Below are positions 1 to 7,021 of a stretch of DNA of 37,330 nt, in pieces. Position 1 is the stretch's first letter, and each line of letters opens with the position of its first letter. Below the pieces are notes generated by a model. It worked only from the letters and a program-made list of their open reading frames with translations. It was not told the DNA's origin and searched no databases. The position numbers were made by a program, and so were the translations under genes. Source of the stretch: Mycolicibacter sinensis (GTDB taxonomy: Bacteria; Actinomycetota; Actinomycetes; Mycobacteriales; Mycobacteriaceae); contig NZ_LZJK01000015.1 of assembly GCF_001667945.1 (NCBI RefSeq), forward strand, positions 1-37,330, in the 5' to 3' direction.

Positions 1-98
1 CTCCTCCCGGATTAAGGGTTGAGCCCAAGTGGCTTCCGGACCTGCATTGTTTGCGCAGGTCAGGACACGCCGTGCAGTGCCGAAGCTCTGACGAGAGG
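1..98 (+). promoter_or_regulatory. M-box (ykoK-type) Mg2+ riboswitch, 5' end cut by window
   Basis: The segment at 66-95 (GCCGTGCAGTGCCGAAGCTC then TGACGAGAG) matches the conserved 3' core of the M-box aptamer (GCCATACAGTGCTAAAGCTC-ACGA in B. subtilis). The window opens with CTCCT, which fits the conserved GGCTCCT near the 5' end, so about 15-20 nt of the closing P1 strand probably lie just outside. A hairpin ACCTGC/GCAGGT lies at about 40-60. The aptamer senses Mg2+ and normally lowers downstream expression when Mg2+ is plentiful. Its place before PPE and mgtC agrees with the M-box I recall ahead of the PE20-PPE-mgtC locus of M. tuberculosis. The motif match is seen directly; fold and function are inferred. 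Confidence 0.78.
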
Positions 99-130
99 GG
101 TGCGGAGTCCGGCTGTGCCGCCGGGCGGAT

Positions 131-187
131 TCACCTCTTTGTGCAGACGTGCAGGCACCCGCGCGTGCCCCGGCCGAGAGGAGGTGA
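131..187 (+). promoter_or_regulatory. Candidate riboswitch expression platform (RBS-sequestering stem)
   Basis: TCACCTC at 131-137 is the exact reverse complement of GAGGTGA at 181-187. GAGGTGA is the core of a strong Shine-Dalgarno sequence (GAGGAGGTGAG, 178-188). The stem would enclose a smaller hairpin, GGCAC/GTGCC, at 154-169. It begins about 35 nt after the M-box core, so it could be the part that switches and could hide the ribosome binding site of the short ORF at 196. The complementarity is seen directly; the switching role is inferred. Confidence 0.45.
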
Positions 188-195
188 GAGCGACA

Positions 196-270
196 TTGAG
201 TCCGAGTGATAGTTCCAATCCGAGATCGATGGTCGTCTCCTTCAATCTCGGTACCGCTTTCACCAACTGA
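196..270 (+). CDS. Possible 24-aa leader peptide downstream of the M-box
   Basis: A TTG codon at 196 lies 7 nt after an unusually good ribosome binding site (GAGGAGGTGAG, 178-188). It opens a 24-codon frame ending at TGA 268-270, predicted to begin MSPSDSSNPRS and end GTAFTN. I recognise no domain. GTG at 184 is an alternative in-frame start, but it lies inside the Shine-Dalgarno sequence. The ORF sits between the M-box and the PPE gene, so it could be a regulatory leader peptide whose translation is set by the riboswitch. It could also be chance in GC-rich DNA; only the RBS and position argue for it. The rest of the gap, 271-525, shows no convincing gene, and in particular no PE gene. Confidence 0.3.
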   Translation: MSPSDSSNPRSMVVSFNLGTAFTN

Positions 271-539
271 TTCTCACCGGCGCTGAACTCGTCGACTGGC
301 GTGCCTTCCGCTCGCGGAATGCGCCAGGATTCGGCATGTCTTGAATTCGCTTGCCAGCTTTGACTTTCGCCGCGCAGCGATTCTCCAACATGCCCAGCTC
401 CGGCATGTCGCCATGACCGGCCGCCCGACCCTTCTTGCCGTCTGAAACACGGCTGCACACGCATCGGGACATCGACCGTGCCTGCACACCGCCAAGACCG
501 CCCAGCGATCAAAACCACCGATCAAAAAGGAGCAATGCC

Positions 540-1745
540 ATGGACTTCGGAGCATTCCCGCCGGAGATCAACTCCGCTCGTATCTACACCGGACCCGGCT
601 CGGGACCAATGATGGCCGCCGCCGGGGCCTGGGACAAGATGGCCGCCGAGCTCGCCGCCGCCGAGGCCGCCTACCAGTCGGTCATCAACGGACTCGTCAG
701 CGAAGGCTGGATGGGACCGGCGTCCAACGCGATGGCCGCCGCGGCGGCGCCCTACGTCGCGTGGATGGGCACCACCGCCGCTCAGGTGGAGCAGGCTGCG
801 GCACAGGCGAAGGCGGCCGCCGCGGCGTTTGACGCGGCGTACGCGATGACGGTGCCGCCGCCACTGATCGTGGCCAACCGCACTCAGCTCGCGATGTTGG
901 TGGCCACCAACATTCTGGGCCAGAACGCCGCGGCGATTGCGGCCACCGAGGCGCACTACGGCCAGATGTGGGCTCAGGACGCCGCCGCGATGTACGGCTA
1001 CGCGGCCGCTTCGGCAGCGGCCACCAAGGTGACGCCGTTCACCCCACCGCGCGAGGTCGCCGACCCGTCGGCGCAGGGCGCCCAGCAGGCCGCAGTCGCC
1101 CAGGCTGCCGGCAACGCGGCCTCGTCGAACGCGCAATCCACGTTGTCCCAAGCGCTTACCAACACCCCGCAGACGCTGCAGAGCCTGTCGTCGCCGGTGC
1201 AGCCGCCGACGCCGCCGGTCACCGGAGGCGATGGGATCAGTACCGGTGATCTGACCAACGCCATGACCAACCTGATGAGCAGCTCGTTCTCCCCGATGGG
1301 AGCGGCCGGGATCTCCAATTTCGCCGCCGACATGGCGGTGGTGCGTGGTGCGGCCATCGCCGCGGGTGACCCCCTGGGCCTGGGCGCCATCGACCCGTTC
1401 ACGCCGATGCTCGGCGGACTCGGCGGGCTCGGTCACGGGATGCACGGCCTGGGCAGCGGGCTGGGCGGCCTCGGCACGGCGTCTGCGGCCATGGGTCAAG
1501 CCTCCACCGTCGGTGCGCTGTCGGTGCCGCAGTCGTGGGCAGCCGCGGTTCCCGCTACCGCAGCGCCGGGCACCTCGGTCGCGGCCACCGGCTGGACGGT
1601 GGCCGCGCACGCCCCCGAGCCGGGCGCGGCCGGGATGCCGGGGGTGCCGTTGGCCGGAGCCGGCCAGGGCCGCAACTACGGCTTCGCCGCCCCGCGCTAC
1701 GGCTTCAAGCCCACGGTGATGGGTCGGCCGGTGGTCGCCGGTTAG
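540..1745 (+). CDS. PPE family protein, SVP subfamily
   Basis: This 401-aa protein begins [20 protein letters not shown], with the Pro-Pro-Glu motif at residues 7-9. The N-terminal PPE domain spans about residues 1-175 and contains a YxxxxxxLVxxxWxGPAS-like helix-turn. The C-terminal half is Gly/Ala rich and carries the GxxSVPxxW motif (GALSVPQSW) that defines the PPE-SVP subfamily. PPE proteins are exported to the cell surface by ESX type VII secretion, usually as partners of a PE protein; no PE gene is visible upstream. ATG 540 is chosen over longer in-frame starts because an AAAAAGGAG site (524-532) precedes it and the family N-terminus begins there. mgtC follows after 21 nt, so co-transcription behind the M-box is likely. 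The exact function is unknown. Confidence 0.95.
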   Translation: MDFGAFPPEINSARIYTGPGSGPMMAAAGAWDKMAAELAAAEAAYQSVINGLVSEGWMGPASNAMAAAAAPYVAWMGTTAAQVEQAAAQAKAAAAAFDAAYAMTVPPPLIVANRTQLAMLVATNILGQNAAAIAATEAHYGQMWAQDAAAMYGYAAASAAATKVTPFTPPREVADPSAQGAQQAAVAQAAGNAASSNAQSTLSQALTNTPQTLQSLSSPVQPPTPPVTGGDGISTGDLTNAMTNLMSSSFSPMGAAGISNFAADMAVVRGAAIAAGDPLGLGAIDPFTPMLGGLGGLGHGMHGLGSGLGGLGTASAAMGQASTVGALSVPQSWAAAVPATAAPGTSVAATGWTVAAHAPEPGAAGMPGVPLAGAGQGRNYGFAAPRYGFKPTVMGRPVVAG

Positions 1746-1766
1746 CCCGTGTGACAGGGTTAGCTC

Positions 1767-2480
1767 ATGCAGACGCTGAGCGTCGCGGAGTTCACGCTGC
1801 GACTGGCCGTCGGATTGGGCTGCGGTGCACTGATCGGGCTGGAACGACAGTGGCGGGCCCGGATGGCGGGGCTGCGCACCAACGCGCTGGTGGCTGCCGG
1901 CGCAACGCTGTTCGTGCTGTACGCGGTCGCCGCCGGCGACACCAGCTCCACTCGGGTCGCGTCCTACGTGGTATCCGGGGTGGGGTTCCTCGGCGGCGGG
2001 GTGATCCTGCGGGAAGGGTTCAACGTCCGCGGCCTGAACACCGCGGCCACCCTGTGGTGCTCGGCCGCCGTCGGAGTGCTGGCGGCGGCCGGGAACCTGC
2101 TGTTCGCGGTGATCGGTACCGGCGCGATCGTCGGCACCCACCTGTTGCTGCGGCCGCTGGGCCGGCTGATCGACCGCGATCAGCACATCGAGGAGGACGA
2201 ACCGCAGTCGCCCTACCAGGTGCAGGTGATCTGCCGGCCGAAATCCGAGAAGTACCTGCGCGCTCAGATCGTGCAACACACGGCCGGCAACGACTTGGTG
2301 CTACGCGGGATCCACACCGGCCGGGCCGCCGAGGACAACATCGCGCTCACCGCGTCCATGCTGTCCGACAGCCGGGCGCCGGACCGCCTCGAGCGGCTGG
2401 TCGGCGAATTGTCGCTGCAGCCGGGCGTCTACGCGGTGCACTGGCACTCCGAGGATCAGGCGTCGCTGTCGCCGGAATAA
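1767..2480 (+). CDS. mgtC: MgtC/SapB family membrane protein
   Basis: This 237-aa protein has a hydrophobic N-terminal half with four to five predicted membrane helices. The family motif is present around residues 12-30: GLGCGALIGLERQWRARMAG, then LRTNALVAAGA. A soluble C-terminal domain (about 150-237, ACT-like in the family) follows. MgtC proteins support growth at low Mg2+ and survival in macrophages; they are thought to modulate the F1Fo ATPase or membrane potential rather than transport Mg2+. It lies 21 nt after PPE and downstream of an M-box, as expected for Mg2+-limited expression. The length is close to H37Rv Rv1811 (about 234 aa). Family assignment is firm; the molecular activity is not shown by the sequence. 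Confidence 0.93.
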   Translation: MQTLSVAEFTLRLAVGLGCGALIGLERQWRARMAGLRTNALVAAGATLFVLYAVAAGDTSSTRVASYVVSGVGFLGGGVILREGFNVRGLNTAATLWCSAAVGVLAAAGNLLFAVIGTGAIVGTHLLLRPLGRLIDRDQHIEEDEPQSPYQVQVICRPKSEKYLRAQIVQHTAGNDLVLRGIHTGRAAEDNIALTASMLSDSRAPDRLERLVGELSLQPGVYAVHWHSEDQASLSPE

Positions 2481-2525
2481 TCACGGGCGAAGCACTCTAG
2501 GCTGGCGTCGGCGGAGGTGAGCATC

Positions 2526-3434
2526 ATGGATTGGATCGCGGGGGTGTGGTCGGTGTTGCCTGCGCCGATGCGCGACCCGGTGCTGTTCGCCATTCCGTTC
2601 TTCCTGCTGCTGCTGACCCTGGAATGGACTGCGGCGCGCAAGCTCGAAGATCTCGAACGCGGGTCCTACCGCGCCAGGGACGCCTGGACGAGTATCTCGA
2701 TGGGACTGGTGTCGGTGGCCACCACCGCCGGCTGGAAGTTGCTCGCGCTGTTCGGCTATGCGGCCATCTACACCTATCTGGCGCCGTGGCACCTGTCGCC
2801 GAAGGACTGGTACACCTGGGTGATCGCGATCCTCGGCGTGGATCTGCTGTATTACACCTACCACCGGATCGCGCACCGGGTGCGGCTGATCTGGGCCACC
2901 CACCAGGCCCACCATTCCAGTCAGTACTACAACCTGGCCACTGCGCTACGGCAGAAGTGGAACAACAGCGGCGAGATTCTGGTATGGATTCCGTTGCCGC
3001 TGATGGGAATTCCGCCTTGGATGGTGTTCGCTGCATTCTCGGTCAACCTGATCTACCAGTTCTGGGTGCACACCGAACGGATCGACAAGCTGCCGCGGAT
3101 CATCGAGTTCGTCTTCAACACTCCGTCGCACCACCGGGTGCACCATGGGATGGACCGGGAGTATCTCGACAAGAACTACGGCGGCATCCTCATCATCTGG
3201 GACCGGATGTTCGGCACCTTTGCGCCCGAGCGGTTTCGTCCGCACTACGGGCTGACCAAACAGGTCGACACCTTCAACATCGTGACGCTGCAGATCCACG
3301 AGTACGCCTCGATCGTCGCCGATGTGCGCGGCGCGACCCGCTGGCGCGACCGGCTCGGATATGTGTTCGGCCCGCCCGGCTGGCAGCCGATGCCGTCGGG
3401 AGCCGCAGACGCGTCCGCGGCGCTGCGGCAATGA
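2526..3434 (+). CDS. erg3: Fatty acid hydroxylase / sterol desaturase family protein (Erg3-like)
   Basis: This 302-aa integral membrane di-iron enzyme has the three histidine clusters of the fatty acid hydroxylase superfamily: HRIAH at 113-117, HQAHH at 126-130 and HHRVHH at 202-207. Hydrophobic helices lie at about 14-35, 55-85 and 95-112. It corresponds to Rv1814, annotated as a C-5 sterol desaturase; mycobacteria make no sterols de novo, so the true lipid substrate is unknown. ATG 2526 is preferred because GGAGGTGA (2513-2520) lies 5 nt upstream; the in-frame GTG at 2517 overlaps that site. The gene stands alone, 45 nt after mgtC. Confidence 0.88.
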   Translation: MDWIAGVWSVLPAPMRDPVLFAIPFFLLLLTLEWTAARKLEDLERGSYRARDAWTSISMGLVSVATTAGWKLLALFGYAAIYTYLAPWHLSPKDWYTWVIAILGVDLLYYTYHRIAHRVRLIWATHQAHHSSQYYNLATALRQKWNNSGEILVWIPLPLMGIPPWMVFAAFSVNLIYQFWVHTERIDKLPRIIEFVFNTPSHHRVHHGMDREYLDKNYGGILIIWDRMFGTFAPERFRPHYGLTKQVDTFNIVTLQIHEYASIVADVRGATRWRDRLGYVFGPPGWQPMPSGAADASAALRQ

Positions 3435-3543
3435 CGCATTGGGGAGCGCACCGAGTGCTGTTCGCATAGGCTTGCGACGTCGTATCACGGCGACGAACGC
3501 CCCGGCGCGTCCGGCCGCGGCGACCCGATCAGAAGGGAACAAT

Positions 3544-4140
3544 GTGGCACAGAGCTTGGGAGACACGCTCACCGCAGGAAAGAAGCTCGTCAAAGGCGAG
3601 TCGCTGACCTCCAAGAACGGGGCCTACACCCTGACCTTGCAGGATGACGGCAACCTGGTGCTGGCCTCACGCGGTAAGGCGATCTGGGCTTCCGGCACCA
3701 ACGGCAAGGACGTGGTGCGCGCCGAGGTGCAGTCCGACGGCAACTTCGTGCTCTACACCGCGGACAAGCCGGTCTGGCACACCGACACCAAGGGCAAAAA
3801 GGACGTCAAGCTGGTGCTCCAGGACGACCGCAACCTGGTGCTGTACGCCGCCGACGGTGCTGCGTGGTCCACCAAGACCGAGACCGACGCTCCGCCGCCT
3901 CCCGAGGAGCCCACGGCGCAAGCAGCTGCCGAGGCCCCGCAGGCCCCCGAGGCACCCGAGGCGCCTGCGGCTCCCGCAGCGCCGGCCGCACGCAAGTACA
4001 CCGTTGTCTCCGGTGACACCCTGTGGGCCATCGCCGAGCGGTTCTACGGTGACGGCAACAAGTACCCGCAGATCGCGGAGGCCAGCGGTATCGCCAACCC
4101 GGACCTGATCCACCCCGGTCAGGAGTTGACGATCCCCTGA
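3544..4140 (+). CDS. B-lectin (beta-prism II) plus LysM domain protein
   Basis: This 198-aa protein has two modules. Residues 1-112 form a bulb-type lectin domain with three copies of the mannose-binding signature QxDxNxVxY: QDDGNLVLA (33-41, Tyr replaced by Ala), QSDGNFVLY (63-71) and QDDRNLVLY (93-101). A Pro/Ala/Glu-rich linker spans 115-149. A LysM domain at 151-197 (KYTVVSGDTLWAIAERFYGD) should bind peptidoglycan GlcNAc. The architecture resembles the M. smegmatis mannose-binding lectin MSMEG_3662. No signal peptide is evident, so export is unexplained. Start GTG 3544 is set by AGAAGGGA about 6 nt upstream and by the domain edge. The neighbouring gene is an exported protease, so a cell-wall role is plausible. 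Confidence 0.9.
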   Translation: MAQSLGDTLTAGKKLVKGESLTSKNGAYTLTLQDDGNLVLASRGKAIWASGTNGKDVVRAEVQSDGNFVLYTADKPVWHTDTKGKKDVKLVLQDDRNLVLYAADGAAWSTKTETDAPPPPEEPTAQAAAEAPQAPEAPEAPAAPAAPAARKYTVVSGDTLWAIAERFYGDGNKYPQIAEASGIANPDLIHPGQELTIP

Positions 4141-4162
4141 TCGCCGCTGACGGCCGACGCGG

Positions 4163-4191
4163 CGGCCCGGAACCCACACGGGGCCGGGCCG
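4163..4191 (+). terminator. Stem-loop after the lectin/LysM gene
   Basis: CGGCCCGG (4163-4170) pairs perfectly with CCGGGCCG (4184-4191), and an inner CCC/GGG pair extends the stem. It starts 23 nt after the stop codon. There is no T-tract, as is common for mycobacterial intrinsic terminators. The hairpin is seen directly; terminator function is inferred. Confidence 0.5.
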
Positions 4192-4265
4192 TCGCGCTGC
4201 GCCGGTGATCACGGCGGTCGAATCCCGGCCGGACTGGAACCGGCCCTCAACGATCGGAGTCGACG

Positions 4266-4940
4266 GTGCGCGGGCGCATTGGGCGGATGCTGGCGGTGGG
4301 TGTTGCGGTCGCGGCGACGGCCGCGTCTCCGGCGATCGGCACGGCTCGAGCCGATCCGGTGCTGGTGTTTCCCGGCATGGAGATCCACCAGGACACCCAT
4401 GTCTGCACGCTCGGCTATGTCGACCCGATCATGCGGGTTGCCTTCACCGCCGGTCACTGCCGGGGCAGCGGGCCCGTCACCGACCGGGCCGGAAACGTCA
4501 TCGGCTCCTTGGCGACCTTCCGCGACAACACGCCCAACGGTGCCACCGTCAACACCGACCAGGTGATCGCCGACTACGAGGCGATCGTGTTGTCCGACGG
4601 TGTCGACACCAATGACATTCTTCCCGGTGGTCTGCGGCTTGAGGCCGGCCCGGACGACGGGGTGGCCCCCGGCGAGCCGGTCTGCCACTTCGGCATCGTC
4701 ACCGGAGAGACCTGCGGAACTGTCGAGCGGGTCAACAACGGCTGGTTCACCATGGGCCACGGTGTTCGCAGTCAACAGGGTGACTCCGGCGGCCCGGTGT
4801 ATGTGGTCCGCGGCCCCGGGCTGGCCCGGATCGTCGGCCTGTTCAACAGCGTGTGGGGTGAGTACCCGGCCGCCGTGTCGTGGTCGGCCATCTCCCAGCA
4901 AGTCCGCGAAGACGTCGGCGTACCGGCCCCGCCGACATGA
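4266..4940 (+). CDS. Secreted trypsin-like serine protease (Rv1815-like)
   Basis: This 224-aa protein has an N-terminal signal peptide (residues 1-29, basic then hydrophobic, cleavage near ARA-DP). The chymotrypsin-fold core shows His64 in FTAGHC, a likely Asp103 in ADYEAIVL and the nucleophile Ser174 in QGDSGGPVY, so the catalytic triad appears complete. Four cysteines (47, 65, 140, 150) could form disulfides, which suits an exported enzyme. Start GTG 4266 gives the whole signal peptide. Its stop overlaps the next start (ATGA), suggesting translational coupling to the VOC gene. The length matches H37Rv Rv1815 (about 221 aa). The substrate is unknown. Confidence 0.85.
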   Translation: MRGRIGRMLAVGVAVAATAASPAIGTARADPVLVFPGMEIHQDTHVCTLGYVDPIMRVAFTAGHCRGSGPVTDRAGNVIGSLATFRDNTPNGATVNTDQVIADYEAIVLSDGVDTNDILPGGLRLEAGPDDGVAPGEPVCHFGIVTGETCGTVERVNNGWFTMGHGVRSQQGDSGGPVYVVRGPGLARIVGLFNSVWGEYPAAVSWSAISQQVREDVGVPAPPT

Positions 4941-5437
4941 GAGCGTCTGCCCGACCGCCCGTCCAGATCGCTTGGGTCACCAGAGATCTGGCCGCTACCG
5001 AATCGATGCTGAGCGCACTGTTGGGGGTGCGGAAGTGGGTCCGCATGCCGGGTGTGCACTTCGCCCCGGACACCTGCAGCTACCGCGGCGAGCCGGCGGA
5101 TTTTGTCGCCGACATCGCGCTGAGCTATGTCGGTGACATGCAGCTGGAGCTGATCGCGCCGGTAAGCGGGCACAGCATCTATCACGACTTCCTCGCCGAC
5201 AGCGGGCCCGGACTGCACCACATCTGTGTGGAGGCCGATGACGCCGACGGCTTCGCTGCGATGGTCGACGACGCGGCCGCCCACGGCGCCGATATCGTCT
5301 CCCAGGGGGTGATGCCCGGCGGTATGCGCTTCGCCTATGTGTCGGCTCCTGACGCCGGTGTGCCGTTTGTGGAGATCGCGCATATCCCGCCCGAGATCCG
5401 AGCCTTCTTTGACTACATCAAACGGGAGCAGCGGTGA
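4937..5437 (+). CDS. VOC (glyoxalase/dioxygenase fold) family protein
   Basis: This 166-aa protein contains two beta-alpha-beta-beta-beta modules typical of the vicinal oxygen chelate superfamily. Likely metal or substrate ligands are the Glu in LELIAP, the His pair in GLHHICVEA and the Glu in FVEIAHIPP. It most resembles single-domain glyoxalase_4-type proteins; the reaction cannot be deduced. It starts inside the stop codon of the protease gene (ATGA) and is followed after 31 nt by a flavoprotein. A VOC protein beside a ketosteroid-dehydrogenase-like flavoprotein suggests a small catabolic unit, but this is inference. Confidence 0.82.
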   Translation: MRASARPPVQIAWVTRDLAATESMLSALLGVRKWVRMPGVHFAPDTCSYRGEPADFVADIALSYVGDMQLELIAPVSGHSIYHDFLADSGPGLHHICVEADDADGFAAMVDDAAAHGADIVSQGVMPGGMRFAYVSAPDAGVPFVEIAHIPPEIRAFFDYIKREQR

Positions 5438-5468
5438 GCTGCACCGGAGACGAAAGGGAGTGGCGCCA

Positions 5469-6920
5469 ATGAGCACCGAGATACCCGAGGCCATCAGCGC
5501 CGACACGGTGACATCGTGGTCCGATGACGTCGACGTGGTGGTGATCGGCTTCGGCATCGGCGGCGGCTGTGCGGCGGTCAGCGCGGCGGCGGCCGGGGCC
5601 CGGGTGCTGGTGTTGGAGCGTGCCGCCGAGGCCGGCGGCACCACCGCGATGGCGGGCGGGCACTTCTACCTCGGCGGCGGCACCGCGGTGCAGCAGGCCA
5701 CTGGGCACCCGGACTCACCGGACGAGATGTACAAGTACCTCGTCGCGGTGTCGCGCGACCCCGAGCACGACAAGATCCGGGCCTACTGCGACGGCAGCGT
5801 CGAGCACTTCAACTGGCTCGAAGAACTCGGAATTGCGTTCGAGCGCAGCTATTACCCGGAGAAGGCGGTGATCCAGCCCAACACCGAGGGACTGATGTTC
5901 ACCGGCAACGAGAAGGTGTGGCCGTTTCTGAACGAGGCTGTTCCGGCGCCGCGAGGGCACAAGGTTCCGGTGCCGGGCGACACTCAGGGCGCCAAGATGG
6001 CAATCGACCTGTTGCTCAAGCGGGCCGACAGCCTGGGGGTGGTGATCCGCTACGAAACCGGTGCCACCGGCCTGGTCACCGACGCCTCCGGCGCCGTCGT
6101 GGGGGTCACCTGGAAGCACTTCACCGAAAGCGGTGTCATCAAAGCGAAGTCGGTGGTGATCGCCGCCGGCGGCTTCGTGATGAACCCGGAGATGGTCGCG
6201 CAGTACACGCCCAAGCTGGCGGAGAAGCCGTTCGTGCTGGGCAACACCTACGACGACGGCCTGGGCATCCGGATGGGGATGTCGGTGGGCGGCGCCACCA
6301 AGCACATGGACCAGATATTCATCACTGCGCCGGTCTACCCGCCCTCGATTCTGCTCACCGGGATCATCGTCAACAAAGAGGGCAAGCGCTTTGTCGCCGA
6401 GGACTCCTACCACTCACGCACATCGGGGTTCGTCATGGACCAGCCCGACAGTGCGGCCTTCCTGATCGTCGACGAAGCCCACATGCGCAAGCCGCAGGTG
6501 CCCTTGGTGCCGCTGATCGACGGCTGGGAGACGGTGGCGGAAATGGAAGCCGCGCTGGGCATTCCGGAAGGAAACCTGGTGGCGACCCTGGACCGCTACA
6601 ACAGTTATGCGGCGCGCGGCGAGGACCCGGACTTCCACAAGCAGCCGCCGTTCCTGGCCCCGCAGGACACCGGACCGTGGGGCGCCTTCGACCTGTCGCT
6701 GGGCAAGGCGATGTACGCCGGATTCACCATCGGGGGGCTGGCGACGTCGGTCGACGGCCAGGTGCTGCGCGACGACGGCAGCGCGGTGCCGGGGCTCTAC
6801 GCCGCCGGCGCCTGTGCGGCCAACATCGCCCAGGACGGCAAGGGTTATGCCAGTGGCACCCAGTTGGGGGAGGGTTCGTTCTTCGGCCGCCGCGCCGGAG
6901 CGCACGCGGCAACTCGCTAG
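5469..6920 (+). CDS. FAD-dependent oxidoreductase (fumarate reductase / 3-ketosteroid dehydrogenase-like, Rv1817-like)
   Basis: This 483-aa flavoprotein has an N-terminal Rossmann motif for FAD at residues 23-36 (DVVVIGFGIGGGCA), ending at the ribose-binding Glu50 (VLVLE). AGGTTAMAGGHFYLGGG follows, typical of FAD_binding_2 proteins. The C-terminal flavin-contact region reads GLYAAGACAANIAQDGKGYA then SGTQLGEGSFFGRRAG. Family members reduce or dehydrogenate unsaturated acids or 3-ketosteroids; the true substrate is unknown. AAAGGGAG lies 8 nt before ATG 5469. It matches H37Rv Rv1817 in position and length. It converges on bacA across a 101-bp gap that holds two hairpins. Confidence 0.88.
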   Translation: MSTEIPEAISADTVTSWSDDVDVVVIGFGIGGGCAAVSAAAAGARVLVLERAAEAGGTTAMAGGHFYLGGGTAVQQATGHPDSPDEMYKYLVAVSRDPEHDKIRAYCDGSVEHFNWLEELGIAFERSYYPEKAVIQPNTEGLMFTGNEKVWPFLNEAVPAPRGHKVPVPGDTQGAKMAIDLLLKRADSLGVVIRYETGATGLVTDASGAVVGVTWKHFTESGVIKAKSVVIAAGGFVMNPEMVAQYTPKLAEKPFVLGNTYDDGLGIRMGMSVGGATKHMDQIFITAPVYPPSILLTGIIVNKEGKRFVAEDSYHSRTSGFVMDQPDSAAFLIVDEAHMRKPQVPLVPLIDGWETVAEMEAALGIPEGNLVATLDRYNSYAARGEDPDFHKQPPFLAPQDTGPWGAFDLSLGKAMYAGFTIGGLATSVDGQVLRDDGSAVPGLYAAGACAANIAQDGKGYASGTQLGEGSFFGRRAGAHAATR

Positions 6921-6944
6921 CCGAAGTACCCCCAACCTTTCCCC

Positions 6945-7004
6945 GCCGAGCGTGAAGGTGGCTTCACGCTCGGCGCCGAACGTGGAGATGGCTTCACGTT
7001 CGGC
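6945..7004. terminator. Tandem near-identical stem-loops between convergent genes
   Basis: Two hairpins lie head to tail. The first has a perfect 13-bp stem (GCCGAGCGTGAAG, 6945-6957, with 6962-6974) and loop GTGG. The second has a 13-bp stem with one G-T wobble (GCCGAACGTGGAG, 6975-6987, with 6992-7004) and loop ATGG. They fill most of the gap between the flavoprotein stop and the convergent bacA stop, so a bidirectional terminator is the simplest reading. The repetition itself suggests a mobile or amplified palindromic element. Confidence 0.65.
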
Positions 7005-7021
7005 GAAGGGGGAGGCGGGGA

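Noticed and set aside
271..525. Search for a PE gene between the M-box and PPE
   Set aside because: No frame begins with a PE-like N-terminus or shows a Pro-Glu motif with Ala-rich helices.
522..2279. 585-codon open frame on the minus strand opposite PPE and mgtC
   Set aside because: Arg/Gly/His-rich product with no domain, running antisense to two firmly identified genes; typical shadow frame in GC-rich DNA.
6945..7004. Tandem hairpins as a phage or integron attachment site
   Set aside because: No integrase, tRNA or mobile gene nearby; a terminator or dispersed palindrome is simpler.
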